DNA of 64,000 bases. Origin: Dendrocalamus latiflorus. Taxonomy: Eukaryota > Streptophyta > Magnoliopsida > Poales > Poaceae. Shown one piece after another: positions 20,937-33,323 of the stretch. The stretch covers positions 43,716,666 to 43,780,665 of the forward strand of contig CM029609.1 of assembly GCA_017311315.1 (NCBI GenBank). Direction: 5' to 3'. Numbering within the stretch: position 1 is the stretch's first letter; each line of letters opens with the position of its first letter. The notes below the pieces were generated by a model. It saw nothing but the letters and a program-made list of their open reading frames with translations. It did not search any database and was not told the origin of the DNA. The position numbers and the translations under genes were made by a program.

Positions 20937-23900
20937 TTACTGGTCTTCTTGATCAGAACTTGTCGTGGCATCTACAGTTGTTCCCTCTACATCTTTTCTA
21001 GTCCATGAATGAATATCGTGGGCATTATCAAAAAGATCTCCAAGAGTACTGACATGATAAGGTTCACATTCTACATCATTCCATTCTTCTCCCATTTCAA
21101 ATACATCTCTAGGCTTCATCTTCAACACAACTGACCATCCTGGGTTTATTATGTGGTCTTCAATATAGAACACTTGATCAACTTGATTGGCAAATACAAA
21201 AGGTTCATGCTCAATCTTATCACCCTTGTGAATTTGATGTGAGAAATTCACAAGTGTACAACCAAACTTATCTGTTTGCACTCCCTTTCCTCGAGTGACA
21301 TCAACCCATTCACATTTAAACAACACCACAGAAAATTTTCCATAATAGTCTAACTCAATTATATCAAGTACCCTTCCATAGTACATAATATCTCCAAGGA
21401 TAGGGTTTGTATCACCTGCTGAAGAATAACTTGATGTTTTTGCAGTCACAACAACTCCACTATTTTGAGTCGCCTTGTCATAACGTTTGGCTCTAAATCT
21501 GAATCCACGAATATTAAATGCTCTATATCTTCTGGCTGGATCCAATGGACCTTGAGCCAACCATCTAATGTCCTCATCAATGCTATCGCTACCATTTTTG
21601 GCCTCCAATTGCATGATCTGTAGCATCCCAAAATATACATAAGCCAACTTTTTTTGTTTTTATAAAGAAGAAACAAACCATGATACCTACGCGTTCTCTG
21701 AACCAATTCGGAAACTCTTTATTCTGTATTTGCTCAATTTCTTTTAGAGATAGGCGACGGTCACGTTTTCTCCTTTTGAGATCAGCAGCATGTTCTCTAA
21801 AGTGGAAATTAACATGGCTTTAGTTTAAAAAAACTTATGTAAACTGTTTATAGGCACAAAAAAAACTTACTTCAAATACGGGATGACAGCTTCACAGTTG
21901 TATAGTACATATCTATGCGCTTGCAGTTTCTCTAGATAAGTTAAAATGAAATTAGATGGTCTTCCCAATGGCTTTCCTACTGGAGGAAACAAAGAGGAAT
22001 GGTGTCCATATAAGTTAGATTTAAGATCATCTTGATTCTCATCATTCCTTGATGGTTGGTTATGCTTTGTGGAGAAACCTTCTAGGTATCTTGAACAAAA
22101 TACCATACACTCATCTGCCAAAAATGAATTTGCCATTGAAGCCTCTGGATAAGCTTTGTTGCGAACATATGACTTCAATTTACCTAGGTACCTGCAGCAT
22201 ATGGAAAAGCATCAATTCAGTAGGTTATATAATATATGATTCAAACAATGAACTTGTATTAATAAGAATCAACACCTTTCTATAAAGTACATCCATCGAT
22301 AACAAACTGGTCCACCAATCTTACTTTCGGTTGCTAAATGGACTACTAAGTGAACCATAACTGTAAAAAATCCAGGAGGAAATATCATCTCCATTTTGCA
22401 CAGTGTAACTCTAATCGATTGTTCCAAACGGTCAAGCTCATCAACACGCAACACTTTTGAACATATTCCTCAAAGGTAAGCAGTCAACTCAAATATTACA
22501 GCTGTGATATCATCTGGAAGAATACCCCTCAAAGCAATAGGCATGAGTTGCGGCATTAGGACATGACAGTCATGTGTTTTGAGACCAACAATTTTTCCTT
22601 TAGTGCAATTTACAGATTTTGATATATTTCCAGAATAGCCATCAGGGACTTTTATGTCTCGAAGAACTTTGCAGAATAATTGTCTCTCACTTTTAGACAT
22701 AGCAAATCTTGCAGGTGGCAAGTAAAACTTGCCTGAAGGTCTTTCTTGCGGGTGGAGGTCCTCTCTAATGTTCATCTCTTTGAGATCTTGACAAGCTTTG
22801 AGATTATCCTTTGACTTTCCATCTAAACCAGATAGTGTACCATAACAATTTTCAAACACATTCTTCTCTATATGCATGACATCGAGATTGTATCGAAGAA
22901 TATTATGGTCCCAATAAGGTAATGTGAAAACACTACTTACTGACTTATAAGTTTTGGACTTACTGAAATCACCAAGTGATGTGATTTCGTCCAAAATCGG
23001 GCGCTCATAATATGTTAGAGGCTCTGGTCCAAGCTCTGTTGTTCCATCAAATGAATTTCCATCTAAACGATAATGATGATCAAAAGGAAGAAATCGACGA
23101 TGACCCATAAAACAAGATTTACCACCATACTTTAGACGTTTCGACCACGCATTTTCACCACAGGGTGGGCATGCAAATTCCCCATGAACCATATGAGAAG
23201 CAAGCATTCCCAAGCCTGGTAGGTCACTTATGGTCATTAGCACAGCTCCTCGCAAATTAAAGGTTTCATTTCTTGCTGTGTCATATGTAGACATGCCATT
23301 CTGAAATAAATCTTTTAGGTCCTCTAGAAGTGGTTGAAGGAACACATGAAGTCGTTCTCCAGGACTTTTAGGACCAGGAATTATTAATGACAACATCAGA
23401 TAATGTTCTTTCATGCAAAACCATGGAGGTAGGTTATATATTACTAAAACAACTGGCCAACAACTGTACTTAGAACTCAACATTCCATACGGATTAAACC
23501 CATCGGTGGCCAAGCCAAACCGAATATTACGAGAATCTGATGCAATGCATGGAAACTTTTCATTAAATGTCTCCCATACTCGAGAATCAGCTGGATGTCG
23601 TAGCACAGCATCCTTGATGCGCTCTTCATCGTGCCATCTTAGGAGAGATGTTGTTTCTTTGCACATAAACAGTCTTTTCAACCTCTCTTTAATAGGAAAG
23701 TATCGTAATACTTTATTGGGGCTTGCTTTCCTTCTTTGTTAGTTTTGTTTCAAGTTCCTTACCTTTCCACCTAGAAGCCTTACAGGTTGAGCAAAAATCA
23801 TCATCTGCCTTGTCTTTCCAAAATAGCTGACAGTTATTTGGACAAGCATGAATATTTTCATATCCCAGAACAAATTTTGAAATAATTTTCCTAGCCTCAT

Positions 23901-24501
23901 AAAAGTTTTTTGGCAATTCCTGTCCGTTTGGAATAGCCATATGCAGAATATCAAGCAGATCACCAAGTGATTTATCTGACCATTTGTTCATAGATTTTAT
24001 ATTAAACAAAAGCACAAGAAAAGTTAGTAGTGATAATTCACATCCTGTCCATAAAGGCTTCTTTGAATCTTCAATCAATTTATAAAACTCTTGTGCTTCT
24101 AAATTTGGTCCATTGACAGGTGGATTCTGAAATTCCGTGGCATCAATCATAGGTATGTCATCATACATATGCTCAAATGCATCATGAATCAATTGCTGCA
24201 TGTTGGCATGCCTTTCTTCATTCTGAGATTGTGGTTGCTGATCAACATTGTGCTGCACTGAATTATCAGCGTGAAAATCCCATTCTTCATAATTCTCAAG
24301 TATCCCATTGCATATCAAATGTCCATAGATCTCATCCCTTGATAATAGAGTAGTATGCACGCATGTATGACATGGACAGTATATCTTGGCATCATGTGCC
24401 TTATCTATAAATGCAAATTCAAAAAATCCTTCTACACCAGCTAAGTACCGACTGGAATCCTTAGGATAGCGCAAAAGAAGCTTGATGATATTCAAATCCA
24501 T
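20937..24501 (-). pseudogene. tnpD: CACTA transposase gene tnpD (TNP2 family)
   Basis: The gene encodes the catalytic transposase type of CACTA elements. Exon 1 (about 22275-24501) starts MDLNIIKLLLRYPKDSSRYL with a transposase-associated domain (CPCHTCVHTTLLSRDEIYGH), then the TNP2 core: RNIRFGLATDGFNPYG, SWPVVLVIYNLPPWFCMKEH and LSLIIPGPKSPGERL, followed by PYWDHNILRYNLDVMHIEKN. A DUF4218 region follows (RLEQSIRVTLCKMEMIFPPG), with an intron at about 22191-22274 joining IER to YLGKLKSYVRN. Another exon (about 21689-21797) gives KEIEQIQNKEFPNWFRERV. The last (20937-21624) holds DUF4216 (GPLDPARRYRAFNIRGFRFR and TQNSGVVV). Two faults are visible: a one-base frame change near 23725 between CKASRWKG and VLRYFPIKER, and TGA at 22470-22472 inside the conserved region. 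The gene is therefore inactive as sequenced. Confidence 0.88.
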
Positions 24502-25440
24502 TGTGAAACTATAAAAAGGATATTGTTAATTCTGCTATAAATAAATAGCAACGTAGGTTCTTTTTTTTGGTTATCAGAAAGATTGCATAAGAACATTATT
24601 ATGACTATTTAGATGTCTTCTAGTTTTAAGTACAAGGTTGAAGCCTAAAGATAAATACCCTAATAAACACAAACATGACAAGCACCCAACTAAGTAAGTA
24701 GAATGGAATTCACGAGAAGGGTCACTAGTTAGGACTGACTCTAATAAACACAAACATGAGGAGATAAAATGGGGCTCTAATAAGCTCATAAACAGGACAA
24801 ATCAGAACATGCTATTTTACATAGACCTAAACATTTTCAGTGCCGCCACAATCTGCCAATCGATCACTGTGGTAGAAATCCTCACCCAAGGGTATCAATA
24901 AACATGTTCGACAGCACTCACAGCAGGTCAGCAGGACGATAGCAACGAAATCCTCATACCAGTAGACTACAACTACACAGAATAAGCTGAGTTTTTCTAT
25001 GGTGATTGCAAACACCAGATCCAGTCATCCAGAAAGTAGGGCATATTGCTACCAATAATCATAAATAGCACATTAGCAATCACTTTCTTTCAGGGAGTCA
25101 TCTCATTAGGCATTACCTTATAGGGCGACGATGCGGTCTTGGGGACGGGCCGATGGCCGACGGGAGGCAGAGCGGATGGCGATTCGGTGAAGCTCCTCGC
25201 TCGTCGGAGACCGCAACGCCGGGGCAACAAAGGCGGCGAGTGGCGGCGGACTCCAGGAGGACCGGGATGACCTGCTCACCGTGCGGCGCTGGGGCCCAGC
25301 TGCTTGGGGGCGTCGCGGCGGTCGCGGTCTTGCGGACGAGCTCCTCCCCTCCCGCAGTCCTGCGTCTTGGGCGACCGGCGACCGCGACGGCGCAACCGGC
25401 GCAACGCCGCGTCGCCTCAATCCTTCGCTAATCGCTAGGG
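24502..25440 (-). promoter_or_regulatory. Upstream region of tnpD with GC-rich island
   Basis: AT-rich DNA to about 25,110 is followed by a GC-rich island (25,110-25,440). Its position upstream of tnpD suggests promoter or untranslated first exon. Open frames within it differ in all frames and show no recognisable domain. I did not find the terminal inverted repeat of the CACTA element here. Confidence 0.35.
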
Positions 25441-25492
25441 TTTCCCGACTCGAGCGACGTCAGGCATCGTCAAGAAGCGGAGAATTAACGCC

Positions 25493-25608
25493 AGAATTAA
25501 CGCCTAAAGAGGGTCACTTAAGAATTCCATTTTTCTTCACACACTAGGTAATATCATACTCCGGAATTAACACCTAAAGAGGGTCACTTAAGAATTCCAT
25601 TTTTCTTC
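25493..25608. repeat. 46-bp direct repeat, two copies
   Basis: GAATTAACGCCTAAAGAGGG and the following 26 bases through CCATTTTTCTTC occur at 25493-25538 and again at 25563-25608, with about two mismatches, separated by 24 bases. These may be subterminal repeats of the CACTA element, because they lie beyond its tnpD promoter region, but the element end is not visible. Confidence 0.8.
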
Positions 25609-25627
25609 TGAGTCGTACCAGAAATGG

Positions 25628-25805
25628 AAGCGGTCGGCGGAGGAGGAACCGGCGGAGGGAGGCGGTCGGTCGGCGGAGGCTGGCGGAGGCGGTCGGCGGA
25701 GGGAGGCGGTCGGCGGAGGAGGAACCGGCGGAGGCGAGCGGCGGAGGGAGGCGGTCGGCGGAGGGAGGCGGTCGACGGAGGAGGAACCGGCGGAGGCAGG
25801 ACCGC
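25628..25805. repeat. GC-rich GGCGGTCGGCGGAGG minisatellite
   Basis: Short units such as GGCGGTCGGCGGAGG, GAGGAACCGGCGGAGG and GAGGGAGGCGGTCGGCGG alternate irregularly over 180 bp. All frames are open because of the composition; the apparent proline/serine-rich proteins are not supported. Confidence 0.8.
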
Positions 25806-25950
25806 AGGAGCAGGCGGTGGGCGAATGGAGTAGCAGGCGGCGGCCGAATGCCCAAATGGACTCAATGGAATAGGCGAGTAGCAGCCAATGGGGGGCACAA
25901 AATAACAATAATTAAATTAGTGAGGCAAAATAACACAACAAGCAGCGCAT

Positions 25951-26022
25951 CTCTGTTGGTTAGTGTGGGAAGGGGGTTTGCAAGAGATCCTGTTTTCGAG
26001 CCTTAGGGAACTTTCTTTTTTG
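25951..26022 (+). mobile_element. Possible tRNA-derived SINE
   Basis: TTGGTTAGTGTGGGAAGG (25956 on) resembles an A box and GTTTTCGAGCC (25992 on) a B box, followed by a CTTTCTTTTTT tail. The spacing is as expected for a short plant SINE. No target duplication could be shown. Confidence 0.35.
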
Positions 26023-26337
26023 TTGCGCGTATTTAGCAATTGGTGGCTGTAGATATGGAGCCTGGGCCCTGGAGCAGGGGACAAAAAAAAGCTAAGTAGA
26101 CATGGCTGGTGGAGAAGAAAAGAAAAAAAAAGTTAAGGTAGAAGACATCCTGGTGCAGTGGCGCACGAAAACAATGCTGAAGACACGGATGATGTGCATT
26201 CCAACGCTTGGCATATGTTGCTGCTCTGTTGCTTGCAACGACTACATCATGTGTTGCTAGGTATCCGTTGTTGAACGAGGGTTCGTCCCGTGGTTCCATC
26301 TTAGCCATCCGCGTGCCATCCGTCGGTTGGCTATGCA

Positions 26338-28222
26338 TGTGCACAACTGGGCCATTTCGATCAGGCGGTTAGGCCTAGTCGGCCAGCCCAAAAGGTCGAA
26401 TCCGATTCAAAACATGCGCAGGCTTGCACTATTCACCCAGGCCAGCCCAGGCACTGTAGCACTGTTCAAAACACTGGTCACTGAACCCTAATTTCTAAAA
26501 ATACCACCATTTTGATCGTTTCGATGTCGTGGATCAATTTCCAACCTACATTCCACCAATCCAAGCTCTAATAAAATCCAAACAAACCCTATTTGGTTTT
26601 TATTGCATTTTACTCCTTTTCATTTTATTTATTCTCCTAGCTTGATTAATTTCGAGCACAGAGCTTATGTTATTTTATGTGTTTGTGTTAGTTCCCGAGT
26701 ATTCGGAGGCGACGGTACAAGGACCAAATTCGGGCATCAAAGTATACGAGACAATAAAATTTGTTGAATAGCAAGGCAAGTTTTTTTGATCATATTAAAT
26801 CCCATGGAATTTAAATTATTTAATTACAGTATTTAAATTATTGTTATTTATGCAATGTTATTCAATTAAATTAAATATTTAGAATGACATGTAAATTAGT
26901 TATGCCCTATCACTGAAAAATGCCCTGTTTAATTTGAGGGCATATTAACCTTGACAACCCTAGTAATATTAATTATTGTATAAATGATTGTAGAATGGCT
27001 CATTCAAAATATTTGTACTACTAAGTGACTTGGCATTTGGCTGATGAATTTATTTAAATAGTTCTAGGGTTAAGGATGAATTGTGGAAAGCCACTAGATG
27101 GTTGGAGTACATGACCTTGCCTTAGGGAGGAAACTTGAATAGATGGGTGGCAGTGCCATAGGGCACTGGGGATCTGGGTGTGGATGGCTACCTTAAGGTG
27201 AAATGCAAGGATTGAAACCTTATGCTGAGTAAAGGACATAGTAATCGCTCAACCACAAGTGTTGACTTGTCAATCCTGGTCTAGTAGCTGCTCAACTCAA
27301 TTGAATATCTATAGGAGGTTAGAGTGAAGGGATGTGGTATGGAAATGGTAAAACCATACTTAACAACAGTAGGTTCTACTTAGGACGAGCGTAAGTGTTC
27401 CGACCTGGTCAGTGGATACCCGGGTCTGAGTTGGTAATTTACTGAGTAGAGGCTATATAAAGAATTGAGTAGTGAAAAATCTTGTTTTTTCAACTCAGTC
27501 ACACACTGGCTGAAGTGCGTCTATTACATGACATTGGTAGTTTAAGAAATCTTGTGGGTAAACCTGGGCAAATCTGCAGAGTGAAATAAATGGTATTCGA
27601 ATATGCCGTGCTCCTGGTTAATGAGGCTGTGTTTAATTGGTGATTCCAACGTAAGGCAAAAGTAGATTTGTTTATGTTTTAATCTGAGTAATTTAAGTAA
27701 TCAACTGTTGAAATCCCCCTATTCTTAAGGAGTTGTTGTTTTGTAATTTCATGTTTAAAAATATTTACAAATAAAATTGCATCCACAATCCCATTAATAA
27801 AACTAGTATATTCTCATCCATTGACAATCCTAGCAAATAGATAAATTAAGATTTACCCTTGTGACTTACTAGGTAAGGTTGTACTCATTACTAGTTAAAC
27901 AACAAACAGAAGAACAATAGGATAATGATGAACAAGCCATTGATGAAGATTTGGAAGAGCCCTACTTCGTTGATGACTAGTGGTTTTAGATCTTAGTCTT
28001 GTTCAAGTATGCCTGTAGGAATTTCTTTTGTGATGTAAGATAACTTTGGGCTTGTATACCCTTTGCGTCCAAACCTTGCTGATAAGCTGTATTTCTGTAA
28101 TAAAGTTTGGTTCTTTTATTGTAAGCATGTGTTGAATTAATGCTCACTCATATACAGTACTCCACAACTTATCCTGGGTAGTTGCAGGGATTACCAGCAT
28201 CCCCAGAAATTGGGGTGTTACA
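26338..28222 (+). mobile_element. Gypsy solo LTR, 1885 bp
   Basis: The segment starts TGTGCACAACTGGG at 26338 and ends GGGGTGTTACA at 28222, flanked by a perfect 5 bp duplication ATGCA (26333-26337 and 28223-28227). It contains CTGCAGAGTGAAATAAATGG then TATTCGAATA and GCCGTG (27575-27610), the same motif series found on the minus strand of the inner and outer LTRs, so it is oriented plus. A TATATAAAG box is at about 27454. The tail with ACTTACTAGGTAAGG..TACTCAT also matches the inner LTR. No internal domain of a retrotransposon remains. Confidence 0.88.
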
Positions 28223-29179
28223 ATGCACGTGCCCAACTGTGTTTTCATACTAATTTTTGTGGCAAAAAAAGCATACATAAACTACCCCAACACCATGATC
28301 TGAACAATATGAAAGGCAACGTGTACTATATAGTGTGACTATGGACTGGATTATAGATTAGGGTATCTCTAATGTATATGGCACTAGATGGTCTTAAGGT
28401 GGATTGGACTATGGATTGTATATGGCTTATCCTTCATCCTAGAAGGAGAGAAAAAAAGAAGACAAGTTCACTATGTCTTGGCTGATCCATGACAAGGCCC
28501 ATTAAGAATTAAGGGGATGTTTGGTTCGGTGTCACATCTTGTCACACCTAAGTTACGCAAATTTGACAAAATGTGGATGATGTTTAGTTTGTGTTTACAA
28601 CTGTGCTTACACTTTCTTAGACACATGACCCACTTGAAATTCTCTAGTTAAATGTTGCCATAGTTTTGGACAAGAATCTATTGGCCACAGAATGTGTGGC
28701 ATGCCACACTTTTGCCACAGTTTTCATGGCAATGTATAGGTGCCATCCAAACAGGATGTTATACTTAAGTTTTGGCTGGCAATTTTATTTTCAAATATGC
28801 CCAGGGTGGTCTTATCTAGTTACCTACACATTTTCAATAAATTCCTATGGTCCACTTTGCTATCATATGAATCTTTGCCTCTGGTGTGATGGACATGCAT
28901 GAAACTTTACTCTGGCTTGTAGGCATACATGCTAACAAGCACCACGGAGACACGAACCTAGTTTAGGCCGTGTTTGTTTATGTTTTTTGTTTGGCTTAAA
29001 AGTAAAAAAAAAGAGAAAGCTCAAATAAAGGGGAGGCTTCTCAACTGGGCTTTTAGAGAAAGCCAAGAGTCTCCCATAACTGAAAGCCACAAGCTAGCCC
29101 TATGATTCTTTTTTGGCTTTTGCGGAATAAAAATAACTCTTTGCTATTCAATTTAATCAAATTACCCATGAAATGCTAT

Positions 29180-29212
<33 letters not shown>

Positions 29213-29344
29213 TCACAACCTTTCACTTTTTTCCTTCAATTTTCCACCCTCTACCCTCCTGAACTGAATCGCATCCAAGGCGATTTCGTTTCGCAAGGAC
29301 TAGCGGCGCTGGCGGCCAGCGACCCCACAGGCCTCCTCCCTATC
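28223..29344. other. Spacer, no gene recognised
   Basis: AT-rich DNA. GGGGATGTTTGGTTCGG at 28513 and CCATCCAAACAGGATG near 28742 could be the ends of a degenerate Tourist-like MITE. Another MITE-like start, GGCCGTGTTTGTTTATG, is at about 28966. A CT-rich stretch at 29215-29260 follows the TG/TA microsatellite. Confidence 0.4.
29178..29212. repeat. (TG)n(TA)n microsatellite
   Basis: About ten TG units are followed by about eight TA units. Confidence 0.95.
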
Positions 29345-32300
29345 TGTGATAACCCTGATTCACACACAAATAAGAATATTAACATTTAAATGACAAAGAT
29401 TAACAATTAAAACATTCAGCACTAGAATAAAATGAAAGTTCATTAAAAGTTCGATAACAGAACACTTAATTACAAGAACAAGTCCCACATACATTCAACT
29501 TTAACACTACAAGTCCAATGTATAAGATCTCAATCTCAGGATTTACAAAAGAATAAAATATTACAACTAAAAATGTTACAAATTTTGATATCATCTCATA
29601 CAAGAATAAAATTATACAAATGTATTACATCAAATTTTATATAATGAATCAACATCTTCATAGCCGGCTCAAATTTGAATACCTGCAAAATCGTATTAGC
29701 CAAAACCATAGAGCATAAATATAAAATGATTATAATAATATATTGCCGTCATAACCCATTTTTTTGATACCCAAGGGCAATCGCTCACGAGATGCCAGGA
29801 TTGTCCGGGGCCAATCGGTACCTCTCACGTATTGGGTTTTCATCATTCGGTAGTAAAACCCCCATTCTTACCTTTTTATCTTTACGTTTATACCCTTCTG
29901 GATGAGTCACCGCTTAAACACCATGCACAAAACCATGTTATAAGCCACCAGTCACCCTCAGGGCCAACCAAGGCCATAAGTAAAGTCAACCAGAGCCAGC
30001 AGAGGAGAAAAAATGATCAAGCCTACAATACCACCACCCACAACCCCCAATGAGCTCGCCTCACTGCCACAGCCCATGGCCAGGCCGCTGCCACAAAAGC
30101 TCACTTCCTTAGCTAATAGATAGGAAGCACCTATCCTTTATCACTACTCACAAGAACTATCAAAAGCACCACCATAGTAAGTCACCCTCATTCAGTCAAT
30201 ACCCATAACACTCACAAGCCATCACCGACCAGCACACAACTAAGAGGCAGCAATGCCCTTTTAAACCCCTCATCTCCACACAAGAACTCTAGCCTAGTCG
30301 GGAGACGAAGTTAAGCCAAGACCGAGGGACCATCAAAGAGTACCATAGCTAGGGAACATTTTCACAAGACAACCTTCCACATCACTTAGCCAAATCAAGA
30401 GAGTATAGCCTAGTGAGAGCAAGAATATCTCCAAGCCAGCAACGCCAATAAGGTAAAGATCATTTCCTCACCTTGCTGACACTAGAACTAATCGACATAT
30501 CCACGGTGAGGCAATAGCCTCCAACTCACCACACTAGAATGGGCTAGTGGCCATCCAGTGAGCCCTCAGGCCATGAACATACTCCCCAGTGTAGGCACAT
30601 GACCCCAGTGCCTCACGGTTGCTCACCACTATGCCTCCCAAACCCTAAATAGCCCCCACTGCTAATCACATTCCTATGCATCCCACATCTTAGGTGGCCA
30701 TCCAGTGAGCACTCAGGTCATGAACATACTCCCCAGTGCATGGACACAACTCCAGTACCGCATGGTTGCTCACCACTAAGACCCTCAAAACCCTAAACAA
30801 CCCCACTGCTAATCACATTCCCATGCACCATACATCTCATAAATAAAATCAACCACAAAGTAGGATTAGGAAGGAATACAGTAAAAGGGAGTAAGGAGAA
30901 CTCAGAGAGAGCCGTAGAGCAAGGGCCATGTGTCGACGACTGGTGGCCACCGAGACACATAGTGCCGATGAAAGGTAGTCGAAAGATGAACCAAGGGCAT
31001 CGGAGCATGGCACTGACGATCGGTAGGAAGGCCATGCATCGGCTAAGCACCGTCGCCATGAATAGCCACTCGGTCTGTAGTAACCAAATGGTGTAGGTGG
31101 GCTTCCGCTCCTTAAGGGCATGAGGTGACGAGGAATGGTTGGAAGCATAGCACCGATGGACCGAACATCCCCGGAAGATATGGTACACCGAAGAGCCATG
31201 ACAAGTTTCATAGCAGAAAAATGGGAGAGGTGGACCGATAACGAATCTGGCAGGGAGATCACTGGATCTACTCACATTAGGATTGGATCTGGTGAAGGCA
31301 AACCTCACCTCGCCATATGGTGTCCAGAATAGGAACTAACGGCGAATGGGAGGAGGTGAGGACAAATAGGCGAGACTGGACATACTGATGATGCTAGAGA
31401 AGGGGCAAAGTCGAGAGGAGGAGAGGTAGAACTCGGGGGCGGCGCAAGGAGACGTCGGCGGCGGCACCCTGGCCGGCGAGGCAGAGACTAGCGAAAGAGC
31501 CAAGAGGGGAGGGGAAGGAGACGAAGGGGAAATTAGACAGGTGATGTGGCTCCAGTCGGGAAGAGGGGAATGGGATGAGAGAGAGTCGATGAGGGGGCCA
31601 GTGGGTCGGCTTCTTGCGCCGTGCACTAAATAAAAAGAAAATGGGCCGACAGGCCGAACAGAGAAATTAATTTCAGAGAAAACCCAAAAAATAATAAATA
31701 GAAAATTGACACATAGGTACTTATGCCAAATAAAGAGTTGCAAAGTTAGAAAACTTGACAAAACATCTTCAGTAAATAATAGTAACAAGTCAATAAAAAG
31801 TATAACTCCTGAAAATTAAGAGGAAATATCAGTGATCAGGCAAACCACCACTGAGACAACTACCTTATAGGCAGGAGAGTGAAGCGAGCTTTTAAGCATG
31901 CTACGATACATGAATTATTTTTAATACAATTGTTTTCTATGATCACCTTGCATCAAAAGTAATTTCTAAAAAAAAGAAAAAAGTGACCAGAAGAAAGGGT
32001 AACATGATAAGAAAATAAAGAGACCAGAGCCACTGAAGGAGCAATGGTCTACTAAGGCTGGTGGATATTTCAGAGGCATGTGATACCCTCTATATACGAA
32101 TATAATATAAAGAATAGAAAATAATCTTCATTCTGGAATGAGTCGTAAAACAGTATCTATCATATTTCTCGTCTCAGGTGGGTGGAACATGTTACTCCCT
32201 TTTTGTTGCTAATATGTCCATCATGGGTAAGTAATATAAACTAGGGGAGGAACTTAGGACTAGTATAAAACCCGGGAGTTCCAGGATGCTTATATTAGCA

Positions 32301-33064
32301 TAGGTGGAGTGTCAAGTATTCAGACCTGCTCGACCAACGGCTATTTTAATAGTCAGATGGAGATACAGTAATAAGAGTAGAGAAAATATTCTGTATTAAG
32401 AATTTGGGATCACATCAAAGGAAATGCGAAAGACCCATTGTCCATACGAATTTGGAATAGCTATGGGTAAAATTATACAAGTCTGTGCACTACTTAATAA
32501 ATCATGAATTTATGCTGGTTTCTTGGATAAGAGTCTATGAAAACCACTGGGGCTTTCTCTTCTCTAGAATGATTGTTAGAGCAATTTCAGAAGTTAAAAT
32601 CTTGCAAACTCTTCAAATTGATAATAATGGATTCTGGATAACCGATCAGGTAAGAATTGGATAAATGGGAGGACAAAGGTGCATAATTATTTTAAAAAAA
32701 CTTGCTAAGTACTAAATACTCACTATTGCTATTAAAATCTCCCCCTTTTAGATCCATATTCAACAGGATATACTTGGGAATTGATGAGGATATTGAAGAC
32801 ACCCAGGGATATGAGGATGAGGTTGACTAGGAAACGAGGTGGAGGCCTTATACGACAACTGGGAGGACTAGATGACCTATAGCTGTACAGAACTTAAGCC
32901 CTGCGTGGCTTGTAATTAATAAAGTACTTTTAGTCTCTAATTATTATTTTGTTGCAACTACTCTGATGAGCTTGTTATTCATTAAAGTGGTGTTCTACCG
33001 AATAAACGAGTAACAATCTGTTGACTAGTGCTATTACTCCTTGGTAATGATGTGAGTCGCCACA
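29345..33064. mobile_element. Degenerate gypsy LTR fragments
   Basis: TGTGATAACCCTGATTC at 29345 looks like an LTR terminus. The region then shows features of the LTRs elsewhere in this window: an AT-rich end, a GC-rich block (31380-31640) joined to an AT-rich block at 31640-31810 with GGGCCGACAGGCCGAACAG (minus-strand style). Further on, plus-strand tail signals appear (CTTGCTAAGTACTAAATACT at about 32701) and an end at GTCGCCACA (33064). The mixed orientation signals suggest at least two LTR pieces in opposite directions. No target duplication was found and open frames in 30793-31788 match no domain. Confidence 0.5.
30547..30838. repeat. 147-bp tandem duplication
   Basis: GTGGCCATCCAGTGAGC begins at 30547 and again at 30694. 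Both units continue with CATGAACATACTCCCCAGTG, TTGCTCACCACTA and CACTGCTAATCACATTCC. The copies differ at roughly one base in ten. Confidence 0.9.
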
Positions 33065-33323
33065 CCGCCCTCAACATTGTTGGCCTCCCATGACCCATGT
33101 CCTCCCGTTAGCTGACATCGTCAATGCTGTAGGCCTCTTCCCCGTCCCCAACGCTGTAGTCCTCCTCCCCCACTCCTTCCTCTCGAAATCCATCCCAACA
33201 CTGGCATCCTCATCCCCGCCCCCACCATTCTCATCCAGGTACTACTGCTTGCTTGCTCCTTCATATTCACTAGATTAGTTCTTAATGATAGATGGCACAA
33301 ATTGAGGTTGGTTTCTTTAGGTC
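33065..33323. other. CT-rich segment, no gene recognised
   Basis: CT-rich DNA with a 62-codon frame at 33090-33278 and a CCAG/GTACTA sequence that could be a splice donor. It could be a broken first exon but there is no recognisable protein content. Confidence 0.3.

Noticed and set aside
25574..25908. Proline/serine-rich proteins of about 100 codons
   Set aside because: They arise from a GC-rich minisatellite open in all frames.
25910..25923. AATTAAATTAGTG as the missing CACTA terminus
   Set aside because: The five bases CACTA alone are expected by chance, and the other end of the element is outside the window, so it cannot be tested.
30793..31788. Minus-strand frames of 137-171 codons
   Set aside because: Two overlapping frames are open over the same bases and neither has a domain; the region looks like LTR.
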